Below are positions 10,606-22,679 of a stretch of 64,000 nt of DNA, in pieces. Source of the DNA: Paraspadella gotoi (Eukaryota > Chaetognatha). How positions within the stretch are numbered: position 1 is the first letter of the stretch; each line of letters starts with the position of its first letter. Below the pieces are notes generated by a model, which worked only from the letters and a program-made list of their open reading frames with translations, was not told the DNA's origin and did not search any database. The translations under genes were made by a program, and so were the position numbers. The DNA lies in contig CM119263.1 of assembly GCA_051294375.1 (NCBI GenBank), forward strand, positions 29,522,186 to 29,586,185, in the 5' to 3' direction.

Positions 10606-11135
10606 CGCACACATAGGCTCAACGATTTTGTCCTCACAGCCACTGACACGTCAATGACCCGACCACATCGATCAGGCCTTTCATTTGCACAAGCCAAGGG
10701 GGGCCAGCTCACTTTGAGCTCTATCTTAACTCTTATACTTCACTATAATAATAATTGCTTAACTATCCCTCACCTCTATTTCCTTCACATTTCAAATTTC
10801 ACAATTTCATCTTCACTAACTTATTTATTCACAGTAGTTAATTGTTAACACTGATCATAAGTTTTAAACAATATTTATCTTTGTTGTACATTGCACAATG
10901 TATTATTTTTCAAGTTCTCTCACTCCTCTCTCTCTCCTTCTCTCTCTCTCTCTCTCTCTCTCACCATTTCAATTTCTTTCACAAAACTGGCTCTATTTGT
11001 TTCACCTTAAATCTGTCCTCACAATTGACCACTATCCTTCTCAACTCTGTGTTGGAAACTTTGCCCTCTCTCTCTCTCTCCTCTCTCACCTCTTTCTTTA
11101 TGCACATAATTTGTTTCAAATTCATTAACTTTTTT
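10606..11135. other. T/C-rich DNA between ORF block and ribozyme
   Basis: Short (CT)n tracts lie at about 10926-10963 and 11062-11085. No gene seen. Confidence 0.5.
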
Positions 11136-11177
11136 AATGCTGATGAAGGCTTGTAGTTAAGCCGAAACATGTCCGTT
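11136..11177 (+). ncRNA. Hammerhead ribozyme core, type I-like
   Basis: The conserved core CTGATGA (11140-11146) is followed by hairpin stem II, GGCTT with a GTAGTT loop and AAGCC (11148-11163). GAAA (11164-11167) and the cleavage triplet GTC (11171-11173) come next. Stem I pairs AATG (11136-11139) with CGTT (11174-11177). Stem III would be ACATGT (11167-11172), which is its own reverse complement; this suits the dimeric hammerheads known from Penelope-like elements and retrozymes. One base, A11147, is unpaired between core and stem II and departs from the strict consensus, so activity is uncertain. Cleavage would fall between 11173 and 11174. Confidence 0.55.
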
Positions 11178-11299
11178 TTTTATTAAAAATAAAATCGTTG
11201 TTGAAAATTCATTTCAAACTTTTCTAATAGATAAAATATGGAATAAATGAAGTAACAATAATTTGAAAAATATGTATATTTAATTTCAGTTACATAAAA

Positions 11300-11460
11300 C
11301 AAGTCTTGAAAGAGAGAGAGAAAAAAAAGATCTATAGAGAGAAAAAAAAGGAGAGAAAGAAAAAAAGAAAGAGTGAATGAGAAAAAGAGAGAGAGAGAGA
11401 AAAAGAGAGAGAGAAAAAGAAAAAGGAGAGAGAGAAGAAGAGTAACAGACAGGGAGAAAT
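11300..11460. repeat. GA/A-rich purine tract
   Basis: Interrupted AGAGAG and AAAAAG words, purine-rich on the + strand. Confidence 0.85.
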
Positions 11461-11528
11461 ATTCTCAGATATAATAACATAGTCAGAAAGTATATTTTCT
11501 CATCTAAACTTTGCTCTCTCTTTAACTC

Positions 11529-11767
11529 GCCCCTGGGGGAGCTGTTTTGCTCCCCAAGGGGTTACCCCCAGGGGCAGACTTTTTTTGCCCCAGGGGGCTA
11601 AGCATTAGGGGCGCCCCTAATAGACCCAAAATGTTGGCCCCAGGGGGAACCCCCCTGGGCGGCCCCCTAAGGCAATCCAGAGGGGGCGCCCCCTCAATGA
11701 CCATTTTTGCTGCTCCCCCTGGAATAGTCTGCCCCCTGGGCCGCCCCTAGAGCCGCCCCGCGGGGCG
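11529..11767. repeat. GC-rich palindromic repeat R2, copy 2
   Basis: The same word set as 8461-8672: GCCCCTGGGGGAGC, CCCCAAGGGG, CCCCCAGGGGC, GGGGCGCCCC and GCCCCCTGGGCCGCC. Both copies include a short T-run next to GCCCC and end in GC-only words. Confidence 0.75.
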
Positions 11768-11837
11768 GAGGATTTGGGAGATGACATATCTCAGTTCGTG
11801 GTAGTCGAATCATAGTCGAAATAGCGCTTCACTATAA

Positions 11838-12180
11838 GTGCCTCTTCCTCCTCCCCTCTCCCCTCTCCCTCCCCCCCTCTCCCCACCTCTTCATCCTCTC
11901 CCTCTTCCTCTACCTCCCCCTCCCCCTCCCCCTCCTCTTCCTCTTTTCCTCCCCCACCTCCTCCTTCCCCTCTCTCTTCCACCTCTTCCTCCCCCACCTC
12001 GACCTCCACCTCGACCTCCACCAACTCCCCACCTCCCCCTCCTCCACTCACCTCCTCTTCCTTCCCACCCCCTCTTTCCCTCCCCACCTCCTTCTCTCCC
12101 ACCTCTCTCCTCCTCCTCTTCCTCCCCCACCTCCTCCCCCTCCTCCTCCTCCCTCCCTCCTCTTCCTCCCACGTCCTCCT
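11838..12180 (-). repeat. Polypyrimidine tract (CCTCTTCCTCCCC-like)
   Basis: About 340 bases almost free of purines on the + strand. It produces long spurious Pro/Leu-rich and Gly/Glu-rich frames on the two strands. Confidence 0.9.
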
Positions 12181-12294
12181 CGTCTCAGCGACGCTTTGTG
12201 GCCTTTTTTGCATTTCGACTTCTCGCAAGACCCCGAGTTTCAGCTGGGCAGAAATCCCGCTGCTGTCCCCTAGAGGGAGAGGGAGATAGGACAG

Positions 12295-12302
<8 letters not shown>

Positions 12303-12342
<40 letters not shown>
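12303..12342. repeat. (GA)n microsatellite
   Basis: A GA tract of about 40 bases. Confidence 0.97.
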
Positions 12343-12346
<4 letters not shown>

Positions 12347-12429
12347 AAAAAATTGCCTGACTGGCCATCGTTCACTCTCTGTGTTTCTGTTGACAAATGA
12401 GAAAAAAGAGATAACGAAAAACAGAATGA

Positions 12430-13075
12430 AAGCGACGACGATAATGACGATTACGACGACAGTGACGACGACGACGAGTCACGACGAAATCTAGAATTTC
12501 CAGAGTTCAAGTTGTGATAAAATGATGATGACATTGAGAGAGATCGCGGTGATAAAACTGTGATAAAATATTATGACAAAATCAAGATGATGACGCTTAT
12601 CATGATGATGATTATTATAATTTATGATTTATAATTTAAGATTATGATTAGAATATGATATTAACGCCTTCGTGATGAAACGACAACTGCAACAACGACG
12701 ACAACAACAACAACAACACTTGCGGCAACAATGAAAACGACAAGGATTTTCTTGCCAAAGACGAAATCGACCATCACGAAGACGACAATCACATCACGGG
12801 AAAGATTTCCGAGGGTGATGATGATGATGATTGTGATGATTTTGATGGTGATGATGATGATGATGATTGTGATGGTGATAATGATGATGAATGATGACGA
12901 CGACTACAATGATGGTGAAGATGATGACGACGAGAACGATGATGATCCTAATGTGAATAATAATCATATTGCTAATGATGATGACAGTGCTGATGACGGC
13001 GATGGCGATGATGTTGTTGATGATGGGAACGATAATGGTGCCGACGACGACGACCAACTACAACAACAACAACGA
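12430..13075. repeat. (GAC)n, (GAT)n and (AAC)n trinucleotide cluster
   Basis: GAC triplets occur at 12433-12485, AAC triplets at 12688-12718, GAT/GATG triplets at 12813-12890, and mixed GAT/GAC words to 13050. A 158-codon Asp-rich frame at 12731-13207 is explained by these triplets. Confidence 0.85.
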
Positions 13076-13249
13076 CCTTCGAAGAAAGGATCTTTTTGTC
13101 TTCGATTAGATCTCGTACTAAAAAAAGGAGAAGAAAGGTCATTTTCTCACAAGAATAGAGAGATAAGTTTGGTGCGAGACATCACTGAGAACGATTCAGG
13201 AAAATAGCGCGACTGACCACTGAATAAGTTGCCTCTTCCGACTGACAGC

Positions 13250-13840
13250 GTGAGACGACGCCCTCAGCCCCCCTTCCTCCTCCCCACGAGGCCTCCTCGA
13301 CCCAGCCTCTTCATCCTCTCCTCTTTTTTCTCCGTCTCCCTACTACACCTCCCGCCTCCCCTAATTCACCCGCGCGACGCATAGCCTCCTTCCGCACTCT
13401 TCCTCCGCGGACGCGACCCCATCCTTCCTCCATTGCCCCTCACTCTCTGTACCACTCTTACCTTGCCTCCCCACCATCGACCCTTTACCACCTCGACGCT
13501 CGGGCATCCACCCAGACTAGCCAACTCCCCAACCTCCCGCTTCGTACCGTCCCACGACAACCCTCTTTCGTCAGTCAAGCCTCCTGTCTCCTTCCCACCT
13601 CCCTCGCATGTGATCCGCTCCGCCACCTCCTCTTCTTCTCCGACGCACGGACGCCCTTCTTCCTCTGAACTCCTCTCCCTCGCTGGGATTGAGTCGCCTC
13701 CGAACCGAGACCCAGCGGGCTTCCTCGATGTCGAGACCAGACCAACCCACATCCGATCTCTACCTCCACCGCTACTCCGTCCTCTCCTTTTTCCTCCCAC
13801 GTCCTCCTCGTCTCAGCGACTCTTTGTGCGCCTTATCTGA
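13250..13840. repeat. Pyrimidine-rich second copy of the 11.8-12.2 kb region
   Basis: A nearly exact block at 13794-13826 (CCTCCCACGTCCTCCTCGTC onward) matches 12166-12198 and is preceded by pyrimidine-rich DNA in both places. Beyond it similarity fades quickly, so the duplication is old or the second copy is poorly sequenced. Confidence 0.5.
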
Positions 13841-15320
13841 CAGATGAGGATTGACCTCGTGGAGACTCGAGACCGCACGACCAAGAGTTGCAGGAAGAGA
13901 TACAGAGAAGACAATGGAGAGCGTGGAGAGGCGAGACTGGATCTTGGGGCAGAGGTATAATTTCGGGCGAGGCAAAAATTACCCCGACTTAATTACTTGG
14001 TTCTTGACGACATTCTGTATGTCTCTGTGCGTGGCTGTGTCCGTCGTTGGCCCGTATAGAGCGCTGTGTATCTAGGTAAAAAAAGAGATAAATAAATGGG
14101 ACCGCCATTCCGGGTGGCTGAGGAGCGAGTTTCCCCTTCGTTGGTCGCGGGTCAGTTTCCGGTTGGGCGCCATTTTTCGGGGCGGCTATCGGCGCCTTTC
14201 GGCGCACCTAGGGAGCAGCCATCGCACGAACCGCTACAGAGACCGGACGTCGGACGAGCGAGAGCCTGACGCAGAACCATCGCGCAGACCTACTCAATGC
14301 TGCAAGCGGATCGACGACGAGATCGGTCATTTTCGTGCCGGATACGCCGAAATGAGCGCAGGCAATGCGATGGCGACTGAGACGAGAGGACGACGAGCAG
14401 AGAAGACTACGGATAAAGAACGCAAGATGCAGGGAGATCCGTGGCAAAAAAAAAAAACTGTTGACGAGACGAAGAGAGTAGACTGACGGAGACGCTGGAG
14501 CGAGAGGGACTTGACGGCCGAATGCGTGGCACAGACTCAGTCCTGAGGAGGCTAAGGAATCTGATTTGATCCCTGTTGGAGACAGCGAAAGATACCTCAA
14601 TTAGAGACCTCAGAAGAGAATGAAGGATAACCGACGGCGGGCTATAAATGACATTCAGACCTCCCCCGAAACAAGTATAAATCGAAAAGGATAGTCAGCT
14701 GAGAAAACACCAGGGAAGAATAATTTCTGGTAGATGAAAGCGACGACGAATAATGTGGGTAACAACCCCGACAGTTACGACAAGGAACGGACATTGTAGA
14801 CCCCAGGACCGACACGCCACGAGTGATCACGGAATCCGTCGAAACTCATTGCCTAGTCGGTAGAAATATCCAGGTGAAGTCTCTACAAAAATGAGATTGT
14901 CAATAGGGCGATAAGAGCAACATGACATGAATGGACGGAACAGTGACCATGAAGAGATTGAAGTATTTGTACGCACCCAGGACCGGAAATTATTTCGCCC
15001 GATAATTGCAATACAATTAATATTGTTGAGGAGGGAAATGTCTTTTTAACAGGCATACACTCTGCACAAGTCTCAAGCAGCGCGTTGAAGGTAAAAGTGA
15101 ATCAAAACGTGCGCCTGAAATCACTAAAATTCGAAAAATATTGTCTTATTGAGACAAACAATAATCAATTCCTTCTTTCCGGTTTGGACTTCGTCGCTCT
15201 TTATCATCGCTCTCGTCATGCATGCATTATTTTATATTTCATGATTCTTTATCTAACTTTCTCTCTCTCTACATCTACTCTTCTTCATTTGTCATATACC
15301 TTCAGTCTCTTCTTCATTCG
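13841..15320. other. Unique DNA, nothing recognised
   Basis: Contains a GC-rich, CpG-rich patch at about 14100-14300. No exon with supported splice sites or codon pattern is found. Confidence 0.5.
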
Positions 15321-15990
15321 TCTCATCTCATCTCAATCTCTCTCTCTCCGTCTCTCTCTCTCTCTCGTCCTCTCTTCCTCTGCTGTCTCCTGGCTCTTAT
15401 CTCTCGAATCACTCTCCGGTACCACATCCTCTTCTCTCTCTCATATAACGACTGCACCAACCGAACCACACTTTCCATACACACCCCTCGCGGCAACTTC
15501 ATTATTGCAACATCTACTTGAGCTGCTCACTGATAAGTAGTTGCCGACTTTTCCGTATCGCATCAGAAGTCATCTCAGACAATAATTGAATACGTGATCC
15601 CGAACAACACAATCCCAGCAACGTAAAGAAGAAAAAAAAGAACAGACAACAAAATCACGAAAATAGGGTCATAACAAATCACGATAGAAGATAGGGAACC
15701 ACTCGAATATTACCCCAAATCGCCCACGGAAAAAAAGGAGAACAGCCAGCGAGGAAATGGGAATGTACTCTTGTGAAGTGGAGGGGAGGAATGACAGTGG
15801 AGGGATGATATGTCAAGGGCGGCGTGATGAGCCCAAGACTGATTCTCTCTCTCTCGTCGTTCCTCTTCTCTCATCTTTCTTACTCTCTTCTTTTGTTCCT
15901 TACTTCTCTCTCTCGTCTCATCTGCTTTCTTCTCTCTCTCTACTCCTCTATTCTCTCTCCTCTCATTGTCTCCTCCTCTCTATGCTATTG
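15321..15990. repeat. Scattered (CT)n tracts
   Basis: CT-rich patches at 15333-15370 and 15843-15985, with unique DNA between them. Confidence 0.75.
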
Positions 15991-16440
15991 TTCTTTTCCA
16001 AAAATAGTCGGTAGTTTATAATGCAATTTAATTAACAACTTTATGTTTCGTATCAAGTACATCGTTTATGACTAACCGCAAACAATCTGCCCCGAAATAT
16101 TTATATCTAGTCGGCGATCGGTCAATAGTGACGCAAAACGCGTCTTTATTACGCCCTACCTCTCTTCCTCATGCTCTGACACCAATGAAACCGCTAGTTA
16201 GAAGGGCGACCGCTTTTAATTTGATCAAATAAGCTCACTCGTGAAACTCACACTACACATTACTCCTTACGATTCCCCGGAAAGAGGCACCTAAAATTCC
16301 GTGGTTCTTAAGCGGCGCCCGTCACTCCATCCCGAAAGAGATCAAGCGAGTTTGGGAAGATGAGGAGATGACGACTAAGTAGGTGAGAATGAAAGTAATC
16401 AAATGATTTGCTGAAATGACCATTAGCTGACAGGCTGATG
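15991..16440. other. Unique DNA, nothing recognised
   Basis: No exon, RNA gene or repeat seen. Confidence 0.5.
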
Positions 16441-16445
16441 AACGG

Positions 16446-16466
16446 CTGAGAGAGAGAGAGACGGAG

Positions 16467-16509
<43 letters not shown>
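16446..16509. repeat. (GA)n microsatellite
   Basis: An interrupted GA tract of about 60 bases. Confidence 0.95.
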
Positions 16510-16512
<3 letters not shown>

Positions 16513-17195
16513 GAGACGAGAATGATGATTAGTCAATTGTATCTGTGGATTCGAATAGATAGATGGGACATTTACAAACTCTGAATTTGTCGTCCGGAGA
16601 TAATGGAGTTCTCTGATATTCTCCTTGCATCGGGACTCATATCTGGGATGCCATTATTGTTATCGAAATTCAACAACAACAAGCGTTTGATCGGAACCTC
16701 TCTGTCTTTACAGATAAGGTACTCCTTCTATTATGTGCGTCACATTCTCTGGTAGATCTCAGTTACAAAATAGAAAAATGCGGAGTTTTCAAGACCGACG
16801 GAGCTACAAGACGAACATTACGGGCCAAATTGTAAGAATCAGTAAATTTGTTGCTCACGAGAAGTTTCGTAAAAATGAAGAAAGCTAAGTGTATGCAACA
16901 TTGGACAATGCGACCGCATATGAGTGAACCAAGTAGTACCGACGGAATGTGAACGGCACACCAAGAAAATGACGACAACAAAATGGGACCCGAATATCGG
17001 TTCAGATATTTTATTTTTTTTCGACGTCGATGGAATAGACGCCGCTTGCCGAAGACGATAACGACACGCGCGGGTTTACGGCATAACGGCGTCGAAAGGC
17101 GTCGAAATCACGCAATTAGACTAATGCGTCACGAGTTCTCCTCCCGCGTTCATAAACCGAGATCGGGTCCTCGCTTTTTGGCGCCCGTCACAGTT
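16510..17195. other. Unique DNA, nothing recognised
   Basis: The 17020-17180 part is CpG-rich. No exon supported. Confidence 0.5.
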
Positions 17196-17650
17196 TTTCC
17201 TCTCTCTCTCTCTCTGCTCTTCTCTCCTCTCTTCTTCGATTCGTGACTCTCTCTCCTCTTCTTCTTCTTCTCTCTCTCTCTCATCTCTCTTCCTCTCGTC
17301 ACTCCTCGATTAATTCATCTCTCTCTCTCTCTCTCCTCTCTGCTCTCCGTGACGGAATGAAGGCCCGGAACCACTTCCGCGGCAAGAACTATGACCATAG
17401 CCATAACCAGGTAAAGCCATGGAATCTGCACTGCGCTACCTTGCCGGCTCGAGAGAGAGGAGGATAGATGAAAAGAAAAAGAAGGAGAGAGAGAAGAGAA
17501 GGACATGAGACGAGAGAGAGCTGAGGATCGCGCGCGNNNNNNNNNNNNNNNNNNNNNNNNNGAGAGAGAGAGACGGTGAGAATGAGTAGAGAGATGAGAG
17601 CGATGGTGGAAGAGACGATTGATTGAGAGAGATAAGAGAGAGAGAAGATG
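17196..17650. repeat. (CT)n and (GA)n tracts around a 25-N gap
   Basis: CT tracts occupy 17199-17340. GA-rich DNA runs 17455-17536 and 17562-17650, with 25 N at 17537-17561. Confidence 0.9.
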
Positions 17651-18315
17651 AGAGAGAGAGACAAAAGAGGAGCATTCGCTGAACCGAGGTTTCATGGAAT
17701 TTCATTCGGGTTTCGATGTCATTTCTTTTGCTCTTCAATCTTGAAATTGTCTGTAGTCAAGATTTTCTTTTTCTTTTTCCTTTTTCTTTTCTTTTCTTTT
17801 CTTTTCTTTTCTTTTCCTTTTCTTTTCTTTTCTTTTCTTTTTTTTCTTTTCTTTTCTTTTCTTTACTTTTCTTATTTTTTCTTTCTTTTTTTTTCTATTA
17901 TCATTCATTTCTTCTCTTTGTTCAACTCTTCTTTCCATTTTAAACCTTATCCTTTTCTTTCTTTTTATCTCTCTCTAGAGAGAGAGAGACAAAAGGGAGA
18001 TTCGCTGAACCGAGTTTCATGGAATTTTCATTCGGGTTTCGATGTCATTTCTTTTGCTCTTCAATCTTGAAATTGTCTGTAGTCAAGATTTTCTTTTTCT
18101 TTTTCCTTTTCTTTTCTTTTCTTTTCTTTTCTTTTCTTTTCTTTTCTTTTCTTTTCTTTTCTTTTCTTTTCTTTTCTTTTCTTTTCTTTTCTTTTCTTTA
18201 CTTTTCTTTATTTTTCTTTTCTTTCTTTTTTTTTCTATTATCATTTATTTCTTTCTTTCTTTGTTTCAACTTTCTTTCCATTTTAAACCTTATCCTTTTC
18301 TTTCTTTTTTATTTT
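17650..18315 (+). repeat. Tandem duplication, two copies of about 330 bp
   Basis: Copy 1 (about 17650-17977) and copy 2 (about 17978-18315) both run from a GA tract through ACAAAAG, TTCGCTGAACCGAG, TCGGGTTTCGATGTC and TGTCTGTAGTCAAG. Each then enters a (TTTTC)n tract and ends in TTTAAACCTTATCC. The (TTTTC)n arrays differ in length (about 17772-17875 and 18095-18205). Confidence 0.9.
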
Positions 18316-18370
18316 TCTCTTTAGTGTAATTTTTTTTTCTCTTCTTTCTTTAACTTCCTTACTTTTTTCT

Positions 18371-18373
18371 GTT

Positions 18374-18441
<68 letters not shown>

Positions 18442-18442
18442 T
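18371..18442. repeat. (TTTC)n microsatellite
   Basis: About 70 bases of TTTC. Confidence 0.95.
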
Positions 18443-18457
18443 TTTTCTTTCTATTTT

Positions 18458-18699
18458 TAGTTTCCTTTTTTAGACGTCAGCCTCTTTTCTCATTCACGCC
18501 AAAGACGACGACGACGACGACGACGAGGGCAACAACGATAACGACGAAGATAGCGACGACTATAACAACAACGACTACGACTCCAATGACGACAATGACG
18601 ACGACAACGACGACAACATAGACGGAGACAATTTTGGCCCAAAACAAGAAAACAAGTTGATTAGATGAAATCGGACAATCGAACCCATTGAGAGAGAGA

Positions 18700-18758
<59 letters not shown>

Positions 18759-19880
18759 ACGGCGAGAATTAAAAAATAAAATTATGAAAAACGAGTTTTT
18801 TAATCACGAAAAAGAAGTGAATGAAAAGAGAAGAAAAAAGAAGATGGCCGACTCGACAATTTAAGAGAGAGGAAGAGAGAGAGAGAGAGAAAGAGAGAAA
18901 GAGAGAGAGGGAGAGAGAGAGAAAGAGAGCGATGTCCGACTGGAAAATTAAATTTTCTTCTCAATAGAAATCAAATTTTAAATTGAAAAAAACACCACAG
19001 AGAGAGGGATAGCTTCTTTTTTTATTCTTCTTTTCATTTATCTTTATCATTTTCTTTCTTATCTTTTCTTGTCATATTTTCTTTTCTTCTTACTTCTTAT
19101 AACTTTTTTATTTATAATTATCTTACCATTTTTTCTTTCTTTGCTTCATATATATTTTAAGCTGTTTCCTTTCGCCTTGTTTATTTTTAATAGCTCAGCA
19201 TTTTTCTACTTCTTTCATTTCACTTCACTTACTTTATATATCTTCTTTCTTTCTTTCATATCTTTCTTTCTTATCTTTTTTTATATATCTTTTAGTTTCC
19301 ATTTTTAGACGTCAGCATCTCATTCACGCAAAACACGCGAGGGGCAACAACGAGGCGGAGCAATGACTATAGAGACAGGACACTACGGCGATGACGACAA
19401 TGACCGGACGACCGGACAATTTGGCAGAAATATCGCGACAATACGAACCCATTGAGACAGAGAGGAAAGAGAGAGAGAGAGTGAGTAGAGAGGCAAAGAA
19501 CGAGAGCAGAGAGAGAGAGAGAGAGTAGAGACGAGAGACGAGCAGAGAGAAGGAGAGAGAGTAGAGGACGAGAGAAGAGCAGAGATAGAGAGAGAGAGAA
19601 GTTGAGCCAGCGGCACGGCGAGAATTCAAACAAGATAAAATTAAATGAAAAACGAGGTTTTTTAATCACAAGAAAAAGAAGTGAACTGAAAAGATGAAGA
19701 AAAAAGAAGTATGGCCGACTCGCACACATTTAAGAAGAGGAAGAGAGAGAGATTGACGAGAGAGAAAAGAGCAGAGAGCGAGAGAAGAGAGAAGATGAAG
19801 AGAGGGAGAGAGACGAGAAAGGAGGAGCGATGTCCGCACTTTCGGAAGTTAAATTCTTAGGTTCCCTTCCTCACTAGTAG
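18458..19880 (+). repeat. Duplicated segment, clean copy then noisy copy
   Basis: Copy 1 (18458-18990) and copy 2 (19293-19880) share AGACGTCAGC, GGGCAACAACGA, GAACCCATTGAGA, a GA tract, ACGGCGAGAATT, GATGGCCGACTCG-like and GCGATGTCCG words in the same order. Copy 2 has scattered one- and two-base indels, mostly at homopolymers. Copy 1 also holds (GAC)n at 18504-18610 and a (GA)n tract at 18705-18756. Confidence 0.85.
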
Positions 19881-20531
19881 AAGAATCAAAATTCTGTTAA
19901 ATAATGACCAAAGGAAATTTGCAGCTGTAAAATTTTTCTATATGTTTAATAAGTCAACTGTATTACTATTTCGACACGTATCTTCTTCAAGACCCTGTCA
20001 TCAAAGACTTTATATAACGGGGTAAGAGAGAAAGAAACGACTGGAGGTGACGAGAGCATGAGGATAAAGGGGAGAAAAGAAGACGAAGAAGAGAGAGAGA
20101 GAGAAGAGAGAGAAGAGAGAGAGAGAGAGAGATGAGAAGAGAGAGAAGAGAGGAGAACATAAAAACGAAAGAAGTCTATTTTTATAAGAGGCCATTTGGA
20201 CATGTTTAATGGGCAGACGAAACGACAATGAGGAAAGACGGACGACGCCGTGTATACGAACACACGACGACTGACGAACACGACGACTACGATGTTCATC
20301 GTCAAAACTCAAACCACGACGAACGAATTCCGATACCGATGACAATTGGTAACAAACCAACTTCGAAGATCGCATTATTTTTCGTTCTCGACCATTCTCC
20401 AGATTTTGTTTCTTCTAATCAAGATTTTTGTTCAACATTTTCCTTCAACTTTTTAATTCCTTTATTTTTTTCTGAACATTTAATATCTCCGTATCTATTA
20501 TTCCTTTCCTTTCTCCTGCTTACCCAGATCG
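19881..20531. other. Unique DNA with a GA tract
   Basis: GA-rich at 20090-20160, otherwise unrecognised. Confidence 0.5.
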
Positions 20532-21287
20532 NNNNNNNNNNNNNNNNNNNNNNNNNCCCCCTCCTTTTTTCTCTTTCCCCCGATTCGTCTTCATTTTCTC
20601 TTTTTTCACAAAATATTTCCTCTTCTCTCTTTCTCTTTTTCTGTGATTCTTTTGTCGCCAAAAAAAAGAAAAAAAAAGAAAAGGAAATAAATTAGTCGCT
20701 GTTGACGAAATTTTCCCCAACCCTTTTCCCCCCATAATTGATTAATATATAATTTGGTTTTTCTTACAGATTCCTTCTCAGTTTCATATCTTAATTTTTT
20801 TACACTTTTCTTTTAACTTTTCTCACATCTGTTGTCCCTTAATCATTGTCTTGCACTGACTGAGAAGAGAGGAAATCTCTCAGTGAAACCATTACGTCCG
20901 TTGCCATGCCTTTCCACATCCCATTTCCGTCTCCTTCTAGACCCCATCATGCAATCTCTTAATCTCTCTCCCTTTTCTCTCTTTATCCACTTTTCCACTC
21001 TTCCCGACCCCATTCTCACCCNNNNNNNNNNNNNNNNNNNNNNNNNNNNNNNNNNNNNNNNNNNNNNNNNNNNNNNNNNNNNNNNNNNNNNNNNNNNNNN
21101 NNNNNNNNNNNNNNNNNNNNNNNNNNNNNNNNNNNNNNNNNNNNNNNNNNNNNNNNNNNNNNNNNNNNNNNNNNNNNNNNNNNNNNNNNNNNNNNNNNNN
21201 NNNNNNNNNNNNNNNNNNNNNNNNNNNNNNNNNNNNNNNNNNNNNNNNNNNNNNNNNNNNNNNNNNNNNNNNNNNNNNNNNNNNNNN
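20532..21287. other. Two assembly gaps and island between them
   Basis: 25 N at 20532-20556 and 266 N at 21022-21287. The T/C-rich island between them shows no gene. Confidence 0.95.
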
Positions 21288-22244
21288 TTGATGTCCATTA
21301 TGCAGAAAGGGAAGTTGTCTTGTAGCGAGGAATGATGTCCGACATTAGCTCCTTGGCCGGGCGGTGAACAAGGGGGGGAAATGTGATGGGAAAAGGGTAA
21401 GGGAAATAATGAAAGGCCCTGGCGGCAAAAAGGAGAAGTTCGTTCTGTGGTTCCTCGCGTTAATTGAGAAATCATTTCGTATGAATGTAACGAATGTTAC
21501 GAATTTAAGTTATGAATGTTCTTCGATGCAAAAAAAAATTAATTGGTAAATTTTTTTGACATTTCCAAGAAATAATTTTTAATAAAATTTATATATATAT
21601 AAAACTTCAGCCAGTCAACCTAACCTAAATAATCTACAAAAACTCACTTGTTCTCTCTATAAAATTAAGTAAACTGACAGGAAAAAATATAGTATTGTAA
21701 TCCTATTTCTAAATTTTATGTAGAAAATAGTAATTTGATGTAGAAAATAGTAAAATGATTTTTAAAGCCTCAAAATAAAAATGAGAGTAAAGTTCGTACA
21801 AAAGAGGCGGTGATATTTCTCCCTTTGAATCCGCGATTCGTCAGGCGGAGAGATATGAGTTTCGAGGTCAGAGCCGATTCACTCCTCGTCTTCGTCCGCG
21901 AAAAAGTAGGGCCACATTGTTTAAATTATTATTCGGTGATTTTTCTGAATCCATTGAGAATCACGTTATTCTTTTTCATAAAATCTTTTCAAGTTTTGTC
22001 ATTAAATTACCAACTGTAATTGTGTTTTACCACGAGCAATTTATATTTGGCCTACCTGCTTTTTGATCAAACATGATGTTTTCTATTTCTTAAACAATAA
22101 TTTCATAACAACGACCGTCCGACCCTCATTCGACCCTGGATCGGGTCATCCTTTGGAAAATGGATTCACTCAGGTCAAAAATGGCAAAAACCTTTTTTCT
22201 TCCATCCAAGGATTTTCCATTTTCGCCTCGACGGATTCACATAG

Positions 22245-22245
<1 letters not shown>
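21288..22245. other. AT-rich unique DNA, nothing recognised
   Basis: No frame longer than about 70 codons and no repeat. Confidence 0.5.

Positions 22246-22247
<2 letters not shown>

Positions 22248-22283
<36 letters not shown>
22248..22283. repeat. (GA)n microsatellite
   Basis: A GA tract of about 35 bases. Confidence 0.97.
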
Positions 22284-22285
<2 letters not shown>

Positions 22286-22670
22286 TTTTCACTCCTGCTC
22301 CACCCCCGCCAATGACATCTTTTTGACCAGAGAGGTCGCTCTACCGATTTGTGGTTCACTCCAGCAAAGGGAGATATGAGCTTTACAGTTTTTGAGGGCC
22401 TGGAGGACAGGAGTAGGAAAATAAAAAGGTAGAGCTAAATCGGAAGAGCTAAATTTCCTTTTTAGTAAATAAACAATGTAACAAAATAATGTTATCAATT
22501 GATTTTAGAAGATTAAAAATTGCTCTTGTGTTTGTAGAGAAGCTATAAGAAGCAATATTTGCTCCAGCTGGGCTCCGTTGTTGTCTAGATGGGAATCGCT
22601 CCTGCGAGGTCGAGAGAGACGAGGGATGTGGAGAAACTAAGCGCTCCTCCAAAGTTAAAGCGGGGAGGTG
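22284..22670. other. Unique DNA before the minisatellite
   Basis: No exon or RNA gene supported. Confidence 0.5.
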
Positions 22671-22679
22671 CTTATCCGA

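Noticed and set aside
11791-12494. 200-codon Pro-rich (plus) and Glu/Gly-rich (minus) frames
   Set aside because: They come from a pyrimidine tract and a (GA)n tract and have no domain, start context or splice sites.
12731-13207. 158-codon Asp/Met-rich frame
   Set aside because: GAT and GAC triplet repeats explain it entirely.
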